From contig NZ_AP018664.1 in the NCBI RefSeq assembly GCF_003967075.1, positions 2,232,001-2,296,000 of the forward strand: a DNA stretch of 64,000 nucleotides. Direction: 5' to 3'. This DNA comes from Sphingobium amiense (GTDB lineage: Bacteria; Pseudomonadota; Alphaproteobacteria; Sphingomonadales; Sphingomonadaceae). The notes beneath the pieces are model-generated. The model was not told the DNA's origin. It worked only from the letters and a program-made list of their open reading frames with translations, and did not search any database. The stretch's first letter is position 1; each line of letters starts with the position of its first letter. Positions 51,709 through 60,963 of the stretch are shown here, piece by piece. The position numbers and the translations under genes were made by a program.

Positions 51709-52338
51709 ATGAGCGATACCGCGCCCGAGACGAAGGAGGCCGCCGCGATCCGCCGCCGCTGGATCACGCTGGGCGAAAGCGTCGCGGTGCTCGCGGTCGT
51801 GATTTCGGCCGTCACCCTCTATCTCAACTGGGCGGACAAGCGTGAGGAACGCGCGGAAAAAGCGGGCGAGAGCCGCAAGGCTTCGGCCCGCGCCGCGAAG
51901 CTGGTCCTGCGCGCCGCCTCGGTCGGGGACGACCGCATCGCGCTCGCCGCCAGCGATCCGGCGCAGATCATCCAGAGCCAGACGATCCGATTCCCCGCCG
52001 CCCTCGCCCTTGCGCCCGTCGACACAAGCGGCGACGCCCGGATCGAGGCGGGGTGGTTCGACGGGGCGCTCAAGAAGGCGCGCGCCAGGGCGAAGCTGCC
52101 CGACGAGAGTGTCGGCGACGAGCGGCTGCCGGTCGCCATCGCGACCCGCTTCACCGCGGGCGGCGACACCCATGAGAGCGTCGCGCTCTACGACATCGGC
52201 TATGGCATCAAGGGCGGCTGGATCGCGGGGCACAGCCTGACGTTGCGCGGCGTCGCCCGCGTCGAAGGGCTTTCCGCGACGGGAGCGCAGGTGGCGGTCG
52301 ATGCGCGCTGGGCGCGGCTGACAGCGAAACGGCCCTAG
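51709..52338 (+). CDS. Hypothetical membrane-anchored protein
   Basis: A 209-residue protein with a basic N-terminus (IRRRWITLGES) and one membrane helix (VAVLAVVISAVTLYLNW) at about residues 25-42. A charged segment (KREERAEKAGESRKASARAA) and a predicted beta-rich soluble domain follow. It starts one base after the GST stop, so it is coupled to it. I recognise no domain. The soluble part probably lies in the periplasm. Confidence 0.72.
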   Translation: MSDTAPETKEAAAIRRRWITLGESVAVLAVVISAVTLYLNWADKREERAEKAGESRKASARAAKLVLRAASVGDDRIALAASDPAQIIQSQTIRFPAALALAPVDTSGDARIEAGWFDGALKKARARAKLPDESVGDERLPVAIATRFTAGGDTHESVALYDIGYGIKGGWIAGHSLTLRGVARVEGLSATGAQVAVDARWARLTAKRP

Positions 52339-52387
52339 CCCTGCTTTGCCCCCTGAAACCTAAAAGCGCTTTGTGGCGCGCCGTCCG

Positions 52388-53257
52388 ATGGACGATGTGG
52401 CATTCATGACCATAGACTTCTTACACGCCGTTGCGGGGCTGCTCGTCGGCCTGCTCGTGGGCCTCACCGGCGTGGGCGGCGGATCGCTGATGACGCCGCT
52501 GCTCGTCCTCTTCTTTGGCTATTCGGCCAAGACGGCGGTCGGCACCGATCTGCTTTTCGCCGCCATCACGAAGATCGCCGGGTCCGCCGTCCATGGATCG
52601 CGCGAAAGCGTGGACTGGGCCATCGTGCGGCGCATGATGCTGGGCAGCGTGCCCGCCGCGCTGGTCACGCTGTTCCTGCTCTCGCAAGTGGGAGAAGTGG
52701 GCCAGTCCACCGAAAAGATCATCCTGACCACGCTCGCCTCCCTGCTGGCCCTTACCGCCGTGGGCGTGTTGGCGCGAAGCTGGCTGTTCCGTCACCGCGA
52801 CGTCGTCGATCCGCCCAAGTCACGAACGGGCATCTTCGTCAGCACCACGTTGCTCGGCGCCTTTCTGGGCGCGGCGGTGACGGTTTCGTCGGTGGGCGCT
52901 GGGGCCATCGGCGTCACCGTGCTGCTGACGCTCTATCCCCGGCTTCAGGTGTCGCGGATCGTCGGGTCGGACATCGCCCATGCGGTGCCGCTGGCCCTGA
53001 TCGCGGGCACCGGCCACTGGCTGATGGGCGACGTCGACGGCACGCTGCTGACGAACCTGCTGATCGGTTCGATCCCCGGCGTGATCGTCGGCAGCTACCT
53101 CTCGTCGCGCGCGCCCGACCGGCTGCTCCAGCCTCTGCTCGCCGCCGTTCTGGCCGTGTCGTCCTGGCAGTTGTTCGTCAAGGCCCGCGCGGCCGAAGCG
53201 CCGCGCGTTCACACCGCTCAGCCCGCCCTGCCGACGAAAAAGCCCGGCGCGCTCTGA
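52388..53257 (+). CDS. TauE/SafE-family sulfite/sulfonate exporter-like permease
   Basis: About 289 residues with eight hydrophobic segments. The first is AGLLVGLLVGLTGVGGGSLMTPLLVLFFG, the family's hallmark first repeat, and a second repeat carries SVGAGAIGVTVLL. Known: the family moves sulfite, sulfoacetate or other small anions across the inner membrane. The C-terminal 20 residues are soluble. Starts at GTG 52373, ATG 52388 and ATG 52406 are all open; none has a good ribosome site and 52388 is a compromise. Confidence 0.85.
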   Translation: MDDVAFMTIDFLHAVAGLLVGLLVGLTGVGGGSLMTPLLVLFFGYSAKTAVGTDLLFAAITKIAGSAVHGSRESVDWAIVRRMMLGSVPAALVTLFLLSQVGEVGQSTEKIILTTLASLLALTAVGVLARSWLFRHRDVVDPPKSRTGIFVSTTLLGAFLGAAVTVSSVGAGAIGVTVLLTLYPRLQVSRIVGSDIAHAVPLALIAGTGHWLMGDVDGTLLTNLLIGSIPGVIVGSYLSSRAPDRLLQPLLAAVLAVSSWQLFVKARAAEAPRVHTAQPALPTKKPGAL

Positions 53258-53259
53258 AA

Positions 53260-53303
53260 GCATTTTCAGGTTGACCGTTCACGGTCAACGACTCGGAAAA
53301 TGC
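53260..53303. repeat. Nested inverted repeat after the TauE gene
   Basis: An outer stem GCATTTTC/GAAAATGC encloses an inner perfect stem GTTGACCG-TTCA-CGGTCAAC. Both fall directly after the exporter stop. It may form part of a double terminator with the next hairpin, or be a protein-binding site. Confidence 0.55.
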
Positions 53304-53315
53304 GACCTCAAAAAA

Positions 53316-53354
53316 GAAAAGAGCGCTTTCGCCGAGGGCGGAAGCGCTCTTTTC
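53316..53354. terminator. Bidirectional rho-independent terminator
   Basis: GAAAAGAGCGCTTTC and GGAAGCGCTCTTTTC pair at 14 of 15 positions around a nine-base loop. A-runs on the left and T-runs on the right give a poly-U tail on both strands. It lies between the convergent exporter and ndk genes and can end both transcripts. Confidence 0.85.
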
Positions 53355-53396
53355 TGGCGGCCGGGCCTTTCACCTGTCAGGCGGCGATCGCAGGGA

Positions 53397-53819
53397 TCAG
53401 CCGACGATTTCTTCGGGCTTGAAGAAATAGGCGATCTCGATCGCCGCATTTTCCTCACTGTCGGAACCGTGGACCGAATTGGCCTCGATCGATTCCGCAT
53501 AGTCCCTGCGGATCGTGCCTTCGTCGGCATTGGCGGGGTTGGTCGCGCCCATGATGTCGCGGTTGCGCTTTACGGCGTCTTCGCCTTCCAGCACCTGCAC
53601 CACGACCGGGCCGGAGATCATGAAGGCGACGAGATCGGCGAAGAAGGGGCGCTCCTTGTGCACGGCATAAAAGCCTTCGGCCTGCTCGCGGCTCATGCGG
53701 ATGCGCTTCGACGCGACGACGCGCAGGCCCGCTTCTTCCAGCTTCTTGGTGACCGCCCCGGTCAGGTTGCGGCGCGTGGCGTCGGGCTTGATGATCGAAA
53801 AGGTGCGCGTGACGGCCAT
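53397..53819 (-). CDS. ndk: Nucleoside diphosphate kinase
   Basis: A 140-residue Ndk of standard length. It starts [18 protein letters not shown], with the active-site histidine in [27 protein letters not shown] for nucleotide binding, and the conserved C-terminal Y-F region. It transfers the gamma phosphate from ATP to other nucleoside diphosphates in the cytoplasm. An open upstream extension to 53975 is rejected because the known N-terminus begins at 53819. Confidence 0.97.
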   Translation of the reverse strand: MAVTRTFSIIKPDATRRNLTGAVTKKLEEAGLRVVASKRIRMSREQAEGFYAVHKERPFFADLVAFMISGPVVVQVLEGEDAVKRNRDIMGATNPANADEGTIRRDYAESIEANSVHGSDSEENAAIEIAYFFKPEEIVG

Positions 53820-53940
53820 GGCCCTCAATACTCCGGATTGTTGGAAAGTTGCGCGCCCTTTAGACGTGGGATCGCCGGGCCGCAAGAGGGGGCGTCGCGG
53901 GCAGTGGCGCGCGCCCGACGGCAGAGCGGCTATCCCCCCT

Positions 53941-54630
53941 TCACCCCAGGATGAAGTCGACCCCCGCCTTCGCATGGATATGGGTGCAGTCGTAGATCGG
54001 AAGCACGTTCGCCTTCACGTCGACGATCAGTTCCAGTTCGGTGCAGGCCAACACCACCGCCTGCACGTCCTGCTTGGCGATGTCGGTGAGTTCCGACTTC
54101 ATGAAGCGCTCCGATTCCTTGCTGACCTTCCCCACAGTGAGTTCGTCGTAGACGATGCGGTCGATGCGCTCGGCAAGGTCCATGTCGGCGGGAAGGAGCG
54201 AGACGCCGTGGGCGACGAGACGCTGGCGGTAGAATTTCTCCGTCATGACGTTGCGGGTGCCGATGAGCGCGGCGCGCTCGATCCCGTCCGCCTGCATCCG
54301 CGCGCCGACGACTTCGGCGATGTGGATGATGGGGACGCCGACTTCCGCCTGCACCTGATCGTAGACGCGGTGCATGCTATTGGCGCAGATGAGCAGGCTT
54401 TGCGCGCCCGCCTGCTCCAGCCGCCGGGCCGAGGCGATGAGCTGGCCCGCCGCGCAATCCCAGTCGTCCTCGCTCGCACATCCTGCGACCTGTGCGAAGT
54501 CGAGGCTTTCGATCAGCAGCGGCGCGCTGTGCTGCCCGCCCTTCGCGCGGTGCACGGCCTGATTGATGATGTGATAATAGCGCGCGGTCGAGGTCCAGCT
54601 AAGGCCGCCGATCAGGCCGAGTTTGCGCAT
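53941..54630 (-). CDS. Aspartate/glutamate racemase family protein
   Basis: A 229-residue Asp/Glu racemase. The start [19 protein letters not shown] is typical of the YgeA/broad-specificity branch. The two catalytic cysteines are in LICANSMH and [11 protein letters not shown]. It interconverts L and D acidic amino acids without a cofactor. ATG 54630 follows GAGGAAC; an open extension of four codons is rejected. It is separated from the pnt operon by a terminator. Confidence 0.9.
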   Translation of the reverse strand: MRKLGLIGGLSWTSTARYYHIINQAVHRAKGGQHSAPLLIESLDFAQVAGCASEDDWDCAAGQLIASARRLEQAGAQSLLICANSMHRVYDQVQAEVGVPIIHIAEVVGARMQADGIERAALIGTRNVMTEKFYRQRLVAHGVSLLPADMDLAERIDRIVYDELTVGKVSKESERFMKSELTDIAKQDVQAVVLACTELELIVDVKANVLPIYDCTHIHAKAGVDFILG

Positions 54631-54653
54631 GATGTTCCTCAAATCCCCGATAT

Positions 54654-54687
54654 GAAAAGGGACGGCGGAGCGCTGCCCCGCCGTCCC
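54654..54687 (-). terminator. Rho-independent terminator of the pnt operon
   Basis: A perfect ten-base stem CCGCCGTCCC/GGGACGGCGG (54659-54668 with 54678-54687) with a nine-base loop, followed on the minus strand by CCTTTTCAT. It lies 25 bases after the pntB stop. Confidence 0.82.
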
Positions 54688-54711
54688 GTTGATGGTTAGG
54701 GGAAGGCCCGG

Positions 54712-56133
54712 TTAGTGGGCAAGCCCCTTGACGATTTCCTCGACCATCTTCTTCGCGTCGGCCAGCAGCATCATGGTGTTGTCCATATAGAAGACCTCGT
54801 TGTCGACGCCGGCATAGCCCGCGCCGCCCATGGAGCGCTTCACGAACAGCACCGACTTGGCGTTGGCGACGTCGAGGATCGGCATGCCGTAGATGGGCGA
54901 TGTCTTGTCGGTCTTCGCCGCCGGGTTGGTCACGTCGTTCGCGCCGATCACGAAGGCGACGTCGGCCTGACCGAATTCGCTGTTGATGTCCTCCAGCTCG
55001 AACACCTCGTCATAGGGGACGTTGGCTTCGGCCAGCAGCACGTTCATGTGGCCGGGCATGCGGCCCGCGACCGGGTGGATGGCGTATTTGACGCTGACGC
55101 CTTCCTTCTTGAGCAGGTCGCCCATTTCGCGCAGCGCGTGCTGCGCCTGAGAGACGGCCATGCCGTAGCCGGGCACGATGATGACGCTGTCGGCCTGCTT
55201 CATCAGGAACGCCGCGTCCTCCGCGCTGCCTCGCTTGTAGGGGCGGTCGACCGCCGCCGCGCCGCCGCCCGAAGGGCCGGTTTCCGCGCCGAAGCCACCC
55301 GCGATGACGCTGATGAAGCTGCGGTTCATCGCCTTGCACATGATGTAGCTGAGGATCGCGCCCGACGAGCCGACCAGCGCGCCGGTGATGATCATCGCGC
55401 TGTTGCCGAGCGTGAAGCCCATGGCGGCGGCGGCCCAGCCCGAATAGCTGTTCAGCATCGACACGACGACCGGCATGTCCGCGCCGCCGATGGGGATGAT
55501 GAGCAGGAAGCCGATGACGAAGCTCAGCGCCGTCACGGTCCAGAAGATCCAGGGACTCTGGTCGGTCACGAAATAGGCGATGAGGCCCAGGATCGCGGCC
55601 AGCGTGCCGAGGTTGATGAGGTGGCGGCCCGGCAGCATGATCGGCTTGCCCGACATGTTGCCGTTGAGCTTGAGGAAGGCGATGACCGATCCCGAGAAGG
55701 TGATCGCGCCGATGGCGACGCCAAGGCCCATTTCGATCCGGCTGGCGTTGTGGATCTCGTCCGTCAGCGGATCGAGAATGCCGAACGCGCCGGGGTTGAG
55801 ATAGGCCGCCGCGCCCACCAGCACGGCGGCGAGGCCGACGAGGCTGTGGAAGGCCGCGACGAGCTGCGGCATCGCGGTCATTTCGATGCGGCGTGCGATG
55901 ACGAAGCCGATGCCGCCGCCGACGATAATGGCGCCGACGATTTCGGGCAGGCTCACCACGTCATGCGTATAGAGCGTGGTGGCGACGGCGATGCCCATGC
56001 CGACCATGCCCATGCGGTTGCCGCGGCGGCTGGTCGCCGGGCTGGACAGGCCGCGCAGCGCGAGGATGAAGAGGACGCCCGCGACCAGATAGGCGAGCGC
56101 GACGAAGGGCGAGACGGGCGCGAGTTCGTGCAT
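54712..56133 (-). CDS. pntB: NAD(P) transhydrogenase subunit beta
   Basis: A 473-residue subunit. The N-terminal half has about eight or nine membrane helices. The C-terminal half is the NADP-binding domain dIII with VIIVPGYGMAVSQAQHAL, HPVAGRMPGHMNVLLAEA and ADVAFVIGANDVTNPAA. Known: with the alpha subunits it couples proton entry to transfer of hydride from NADH to NADP+, supplying NADPH. Its ATG shares a base with the pntAB stop (TGATG). Confidence 0.97.
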   Translation of the reverse strand: MHELAPVSPFVALAYLVAGVLFILALRGLSSPATSRRGNRMGMVGMGIAVATTLYTHDVVSLPEIVGAIIVGGGIGFVIARRIEMTAMPQLVAAFHSLVGLAAVLVGAAAYLNPGAFGILDPLTDEIHNASRIEMGLGVAIGAITFSGSVIAFLKLNGNMSGKPIMLPGRHLINLGTLAAILGLIAYFVTDQSPWIFWTVTALSFVIGFLLIIPIGGADMPVVVSMLNSYSGWAAAAMGFTLGNSAMIITGALVGSSGAILSYIMCKAMNRSFISVIAGGFGAETGPSGGGAAAVDRPYKRGSAEDAAFLMKQADSVIIVPGYGMAVSQAQHALREMGDLLKKEGVSVKYAIHPVAGRMPGHMNVLLAEANVPYDEVFELEDINSEFGQADVAFVIGANDVTNPAAKTDKTSPIYGMPILDVANAKSVLFVKRSMGGAGYAGVDNEVFYMDNTMMLLADAKKMVEEIVKGLAH

Positions 56134-56417
56134 CACTTGCGCTCCTTCTTCTTGTACATGGCGAGCATGCGTTCGGTGACGGCGAAGCCGCCGAAGATGT
56201 TGACCGACGCCAGCACGACCGCGAGCAGGCCCAGCACCTTCGCCGCGATGCTCCCGGCCTCCGCCGAAGCGACCAGCGCGCCGACGATGATGACCGACGA
56301 AATGGCGTTGGTGACCGCCATCAGCGGCGTGTGCAGCGCGGGCGTCACCGACCACACCACATAATAGCCGACGAAGCACGCCAGCACGAAAATCGAAAGT
56401 ATGGAGATGAAGTCCAT
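56133..56417 (-). CDS. pntAB: NAD(P) transhydrogenase subunit alpha part 2 (membrane domain)
   Basis: A 94-residue membrane subunit with three to four helices, starting MDFISILSIFVLACFVGYYVVW and containing TPLMAVTNAISSVIIVGAL. This is the separate membrane part of the alpha chain found in alphaproteobacteria. It overlaps pntB by one base. Unusually, the gene before it is not pntAA but an unrelated secreted-protein gene that ends 14 bases upstream. Confidence 0.95.
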   Translation of the reverse strand: MDFISILSIFVLACFVGYYVVWSVTPALHTPLMAVTNAISSVIIVGALVASAEAGSIAAKVLGLLAVVLASVNIFGGFAVTERMLAMYKKKERK

Positions 56418-56431
56418 CCAGATAGCCCCCC

Positions 56432-57229
56432 CTAATATCTGATCGGTATGAACGTTGTGGTCGTATAGCTGTGAACAGCAAATGTTTTCATGAGAAGAGG
56501 CTGATCGATACGTAGAGCTACCCCTTCGGCTTCCGCGTTCAGAATAGTAAACCGCGCTCCGTATACATCCACCGATTGCGGGAACGGTCCCTTCGCATTG
56601 AATTTAACAAAATTCGTCAAAGACTGTGTTTTACCGCGACCGCCATAGTCCAGAAAGAACATGCGATTACCGTAGATGTTGAAATATTGCTCGTACCGCA
56701 AGGCAACGAAGAAATCGCCTTTGATCTCCTCCACGGGCCGCTGGGTGTAGGGAATATCAACCGATAGAGCCGATTTTGGAATTGTCCCTTCGACCATCAG
56801 CAGCCCGGTACCACCTGGCATTCCGAAAGCACTATCAAACCGGCCGTCCTCGTTGCTATCGAGTAAGCAGATGGCGAGCCCCTTTATCGGCTTGACGAAG
56901 AGCGAGGCCTTTGCGCGGCTAACTGTATCCAATGCGCAATAGGCTCGACCTTGTTGAGTCAATGCCTGGACCAACTGAGAGCCTGCTTCAACGCTCAAGC
57001 CGTTCGCTGAAATTTCGACAGACTGATCCAGCGTAGCCAAACTCATCGGAAGCAGCGACTGCTTGAGGACGATTTCGCCGTCTTTAACGCTGCGCTCAGT
57101 AGTTGAAGAGTCGGTCGGAGGTTGGACCCTCCAGACCGTAAGCAGAGTGGGACGGGCTTCTGCCCACGCAGGATTAGGGCCGATCAGCGTGACCAATCCG
57201 AGCAGGATCAGGACGATGCAGCCCCTCAC
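56432..57229 (-). CDS. Hypothetical secreted protein inserted within the pnt operon
   Basis: A 265-residue protein with a signal peptide (CIVLILLGLVTLIGPNPAWAEA). It has a possible calcium loop DSNEDGRFD near residue 125 and a beta-rich C-terminus. I recognise no family. It starts at GTG 57229, overlapping the pntAA stop as GTGA, and ends 14 bases before pntAB. It therefore sits precisely between two genes whose products form one enzyme, and in the same operon. Its base composition is visibly poorer in GC than the flanking pnt genes, suggesting later acquisition. It has no plausible role in a cytoplasmic or inner-membrane transhydrogenase. Confidence 0.8.
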   Translation of the reverse strand: MRGCIVLILLGLVTLIGPNPAWAEARPTLLTVWRVQPPTDSSTTERSVKDGEIVLKQSLLPMSLATLDQSVEISANGLSVEAGSQLVQALTQQGRAYCALDTVSRAKASLFVKPIKGLAICLLDSNEDGRFDSAFGMPGGTGLLMVEGTIPKSALSVDIPYTQRPVEEIKGDFFVALRYEQYFNIYGNRMFFLDYGGRGKTQSLTNFVKFNAKGPFPQSVDVYGARFTILNAEAEGVALRIDQPLLMKTFAVHSYTTTTFIPIRY

Positions 57230-58347
57230 CCCAGCAACCGTTCGTTGACGACCTTGCCGCCCTGCGTCAGGCGGATGGCGTTGCCGATTTCCTCGTCCAG
57301 CACGGGCGCGTTCTTTTCCTTGTCCCAGAAGGCGCTGAGGAAATTGAACAGGTTGCGCGAGAACAGGGCCGAAGCGTCGGTCGCGAGGCGCGAGGGCACG
57401 TTGCGGTGGCCGACGATCTTCACGCCGTGGCGCTCGACCACTTCGCCCGCCACTGCGCCTTCGACATTGCCGCCCTGCTCGACCGCGAGGTCGACGATGA
57501 CGCTGCCCGGCTTCATCGTCGCGATCTGCGCGTCGGTGATGAGGCGCGGCGCGGGACGGCCCGGAATGAGCGCGGTGGTGATGACGATGTCCTGCTTGGC
57601 GATGTGGGCGGAGACGAGTTCGGCCTGCGCGGCCTTATATTCGTCCGACATCTCGGTGGCGTAGCCGCCGGTGCCTTCGCCCTCGATCCCGGCGACCTTC
57701 TCCACAAAGATGGCCTTGGCGCCGAGCGATTCGATCTGTTCCTTCGTCGCGGCGCGCACGTCGGTCGCGCTGACCTGAGCGCCGAGGCGACGGGCAGTGG
57801 CGATGGCCTGCAGGCCCGCGACGCCCACGCCCATGATGAAGGCCTTGGCCGCAGAGACGGTGCCCGCCGCCGTCATCATCATCGGGAAGGCCTTGCCATA
57901 TTCGGCCGCGGCGTCGAGCACCGCCTTGTAACCCGAAAGGTTCGACTGCGAGGAAAGGATGTCCATCGACTGCGCGCGGGTGATGCGCGGCATGAATTCC
58001 ATCGCCAGCGCTTCATGCCCCGCCGCCGCATAGGCGTCGACGCGGGCGCGCTCACCGAAGGGATTGAGGCCCGCGACGATCCATGCGCCCGGCTTAACGC
58101 CGCCAAGGCTGTCGGGCGCCGGTCCCTGAATGCCGAGCACGATGTCCGCCCCGGCAAGCGTCGCGGCACGTGTCCCCACGGCAGCGCCCGCCGCCGCATA
58201 ATCGGCGTCGGCAATCGACGCCGTCAGACCTGCTCCGGCCTCCACGGCCACGTCCGCGCCCAGCGCCTTGAACTTCTTGACCGTTTCCGGCGTGGCCGCG
58301 ACGCGCTTTTCGCCCGCTGCCTGTTCCTTCACCACCGCTATCTTCAT
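57226..58347 (-). CDS. pntAA: NAD(P) transhydrogenase subunit alpha part 1 (NAD-binding)
   Basis: A 373-residue soluble subunit with the alanine-dehydrogenase-like fold. It starts MKIAVVKEQAAGEKRVAATPETV. MGVGVAGLQAIATARRLGAQVSATDVR is the NAD-binding Rossmann loop, and DIVITTALIPGRPAPRLIT the mobile region. It binds NADH and passes hydride to the PntB NADP site. The ATG at 58347 lies 42 bases after the small oxidase subunit gene; the open extension to 58371 is not used. Confidence 0.96.
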   Translation of the reverse strand: MKIAVVKEQAAGEKRVAATPETVKKFKALGADVAVEAGAGLTASIADADYAAAGAAVGTRAATLAGADIVLGIQGPAPDSLGGVKPGAWIVAGLNPFGERARVDAYAAAGHEALAMEFMPRITRAQSMDILSSQSNLSGYKAVLDAAAEYGKAFPMMMTAAGTVSAAKAFIMGVGVAGLQAIATARRLGAQVSATDVRAATKEQIESLGAKAIFVEKVAGIEGEGTGGYATEMSDEYKAAQAELVSAHIAKQDIVITTALIPGRPAPRLITDAQIATMKPGSVIVDLAVEQGGNVEGAVAGEVVERHGVKIVGHRNVPSRLATDASALFSRNLFNFLSAFWDKEKNAPVLDEEIGNAIRLTQGGKVVNERLLG

Positions 58348-58389
58348 CAGCGCGGCACCCCCCTTATGCAAAATTTTCGACGCGCGGCC

Positions 58390-58512
58390 CTAGCTGGAGA
58401 TCAGCAGCACCACCACGGTCGCCACCGCCACGCTGGCGATCGTGCCCCACTTCACCAGCCCGACGAAGCCGGCATAGGTCTGGTTCGCGCTCTTCATGTC
58501 GTTGGACGCCAT
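58390..58512 (-). CDS. aa3-type cytochrome c oxidase subunit IV (40 residues)
   Basis: ATG 58512 follows GAGGGGAAG. The product begins MASNDMKSANQTYAGFVGLVKWGTIAS, with a single hydrophobic helix (VAVATVVVLLISS) at the C-terminus, matching the bacterial aa3 oxidase subunit IV family, which is about 40-60 residues long. The invariant pattern YxGFxxLxKWGT before the helix is present. Known: it packs against the aa3 oxidase in the inner membrane. In sphingomonads it commonly precedes pntAA, as here. Confidence 0.85.
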   Translation of the reverse strand: MASNDMKSANQTYAGFVGLVKWGTIASVAVATVVVLLISS

Positions 58513-58665
58513 ATGCTTCCCCTCGTGCGATCGTTGACCCGAAACCCTTATCGGCAAGATCCCTTACCCTCAACCCAAGGCGGTGCAAGAAAATCTTGAG
58601 TGGGTTAAGCGCGCCTTTACTCCCGGACGCTACGGTAAGCCCCCTGTCATTGAAGAGGGGTCCGG

Positions 58666-60111
58666 ATGACGCGCGACGGCGTACCGATACTGATGCTGAT
58701 CGACGACGAGCCGGCGCAACGCCGTCTCGTGTCGGCGCTCGCCACGCGCGCGGGGTGGCGCACCATCTTCGCGGCGGACGGAGAAACCGCCATCGCGACG
58801 CTGGGAACGCAGGACGGGATGCAGCTCGACGCGATCCTGCTCGACCAGTGGAGTCCCGATTACGAACCGGCGGGGCTGATCCGTGAAATCCGCGAGCGCC
58901 GCCCGGCGCTGCCGATTCTGGTGCTGACCGCGCACAATAATGTCGCGGTTGCGGTGGACGCGATGCGCGCGGGGGCGACCGACTATCTCGCCAAGCCGAT
59001 CGCGCCCGAACGGCTGCTCGCCGCGCTCAACGCGACGCTGGCGGACGGATCGGCGGGCGAGCTGCGCCCGCTGACGGAGAAGATCACCGCCCCGCTTTCG
59101 TTCGAGGATGTGGTGGGCGCTGCGCCCCAGTTCCGCGCGGCGCTCGCCATCGCGGCCAAGGCGGCGCGGGCGCGCGTGCCCGTGCTGATCGAAGGCGAGA
59201 GCGGCGTCGGCAAGGATGTGATCGCGCGCGCGATCCATGCCGCCTCGCCGCGCCACAAGCAGGCGATGGTGACGGTCAATTGCGGCGCGATTCCCGCCAA
59301 CCTCGTCGAATCGGAACTGTTCGGCCATGAGCGCGGTGCCTTCACCGGCGCGTTCGACCGGCATGTGGGCAAGTTCGCGAGCGCCGACATGGGCACCATC
59401 TTCCTCGACGAAGTGAGCGAGATGCCGCTCGACGCGCAGGTCAAGCTGCTGCGGGTGTTGCAGGACGGCGAGGTGCAGCCCATCGGCGCGCGGCGTCCGA
59501 TCCATGTCGATGTGCGCGTGATCGCGGCGACCAACAGGAAGCTGCTGGACGAGATCGAGGCGGGGCGGTTCCGCGAGGATCTTTATTATCGCCTCAACGT
59601 CGTGCAACTGACCGTGCCGCCGCTGCGCGAGCGGATGGGCGATGTGCCTGCGCTGTGCCGACACCTGCTCGCGCGGATCGCGACGCAGCCGGGGATGCGG
59701 AGCCTGGGCCTCACCGACGATGCGCTGGCGATGCTGATGCAGCATGGCTGGCCGGGCAATGTGCGCCAGTTGCAGAACGCCCTGTTCCGCGCGGCGGTGC
59801 TGTGCGAGGGCGACGCGCTGACGCCGCAGGATTTTCCGCAGATCGCCGCGCAGATCAGCGCGCGGGCGAGCGCCGACATTCACCAGCTTCACCCCCGCCC
59901 TGCGCCTGCCTCCCACCGCGAAGGCGCGGGCGTGACCCTGTTCGAACAGGACGGCCATGTGCGGGCGCTCGCAGATATCGAAGCGGACGTCATCCGCCTT
60001 GCCATCGGCCATTATCGCGGGCGCATGACCGAGGTCGCGCGGCGGCTGGGGATCGGGCGATCAACGCTCTACCGCAAGCTCGCTGAACTCGGAATCGACA
60101 GCGCGGCGTGA
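58666..60111 (+). CDS. Sigma-54-dependent response regulator (NtrC family)
   Basis: A 481-residue protein with three domains. The receiver (residues 5-120) has LIDDEPAQ, the phosphorylation Asp in ILLDQW, LTAHNN and the lysine in LAKPI. The AAA+ domain (about 145-380) has GESGVGKDVIARAIH (Walker A), the sigma-54 loop ERGAFTGAF, and GTIFLDEVSEMP (Walker B). The C-terminal Fis-type helix-turn-helix is RMTEVARRLGIGRSTLYRKLAELG. It activates sigma-54 promoters when phosphorylated. No histidine kinase is adjacent, so its partner is elsewhere. ATG 58666 follows an AGAGGGG site. Confidence 0.93.
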   Translation: MTRDGVPILMLIDDEPAQRRLVSALATRAGWRTIFAADGETAIATLGTQDGMQLDAILLDQWSPDYEPAGLIREIRERRPALPILVLTAHNNVAVAVDAMRAGATDYLAKPIAPERLLAALNATLADGSAGELRPLTEKITAPLSFEDVVGAAPQFRAALAIAAKAARARVPVLIEGESGVGKDVIARAIHAASPRHKQAMVTVNCGAIPANLVESELFGHERGAFTGAFDRHVGKFASADMGTIFLDEVSEMPLDAQVKLLRVLQDGEVQPIGARRPIHVDVRVIAATNRKLLDEIEAGRFREDLYYRLNVVQLTVPPLRERMGDVPALCRHLLARIATQPGMRSLGLTDDALAMLMQHGWPGNVRQLQNALFRAAVLCEGDALTPQDFPQIAAQISARASADIHQLHPRPAPASHREGAGVTLFEQDGHVRALADIEADVIRLAIGHYRGRMTEVARRLGIGRSTLYRKLAELGIDSAA

Positions 60112-60176
60112 ACGGGCTGTCGTTTCGGGACCAAGCATCGTTGTAATATCCGGGCGGCTATGCTTTGGAACGGGGC

Positions 60177-60806
60177 ATGAAACATGCCGCCTTCGCCGCC
60201 GCCATCGCCCCTGCCCTCCTGCTGCTGGCCGCGTGCGGCCGGACCGAGCCGGTCGGCGACATGCCGAGCCAGGAAGAGCTGGCCGCCGCCGCCAATGCGG
60301 CCGCCGCGAACGCCGTCGCCAGCAGGCAGGACGCGGCGGAAGAGGTCGAGAGCCGCAACTATGTCAATGTGGAGCGGGGCTTTTCGATCACGCTGCCCGA
60401 AGGCTGGACACGGGACAAGGGCGCGAGCAGCGCGGACGGCATCGTCGCGCAGGACCCCGGCGCGGGCGCGGATATCCGCGTCTTCTGGCAGAAGAATGAC
60501 GGCGACCAGACGCTCCAGCAGATCGTAGAGGCGATCAGCAACGGGGCCGAGGGCGTCGATGGCGACTATATCGGCGAGAATGAATATCGCGGCACCGCCA
60601 ATGACGGCGAAGGCAATAATGTGGCGGTGCGGCTGGTGAAACAGGCCGATGGCGGGATCGTGACCGCGACCTTCGTCTATCCCGAAATGCTGAGCGAGCA
60701 GTATCAGGGCATCGCCGACCGGACGCTGACCAGCCTGCGCGTATTTGCGCCCAAGGCGGCAGCGCAGGAAGAGGCTCCGGCCGCCAACGCCGCCGCGCCG
60801 CAATAG
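60177..60806 (+). CDS. Putative lipoprotein
   Basis: A 209-residue protein with a lipoprotein signal, ending in the lipobox LAAC at about residues 17-20 (LLLLAACGRTEPVG). An alanine-rich linker (AAAANAAAANAVASRQDAAEE) and a globular domain with RGFSITLPEGWTRDKG follow, a motif seen in periplasmic PsbP/DcrB-like folds. Function unknown. It is 65 bases downstream of the NtrC-type regulator on the same strand. The ATG at 60177 is chosen for the lipoprotein signal. Confidence 0.8.
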   Translation: MKHAAFAAAIAPALLLLAACGRTEPVGDMPSQEELAAAANAAAANAVASRQDAAEEVESRNYVNVERGFSITLPEGWTRDKGASSADGIVAQDPGAGADIRVFWQKNDGDQTLQQIVEAISNGAEGVDGDYIGENEYRGTANDGEGNNVAVRLVKQADGGIVTATFVYPEMLSEQYQGIADRTLTSLRVFAPKAAAQEEAPAANAAAPQ

Positions 60807-60963
60807 GATCGCGGACGCTTAACTTCGCATATTTCCCGCAAGTTTCGACATTTCGGAACAGAAGTGGGATATTTTGTTGCGTCGCCTTCGCCGTGCGAGC
60901 GCTTGCGGTGACAGGGACATGTCTGCTGCCCCATTCGGGGCGGATAGGACATGCCGCCGGGCG

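Noticed and set aside
53820..53975. Extension of Ndk by 52 residues
   Set aside because: The well-known Ndk start [15 protein letters not shown] lies at 53819.
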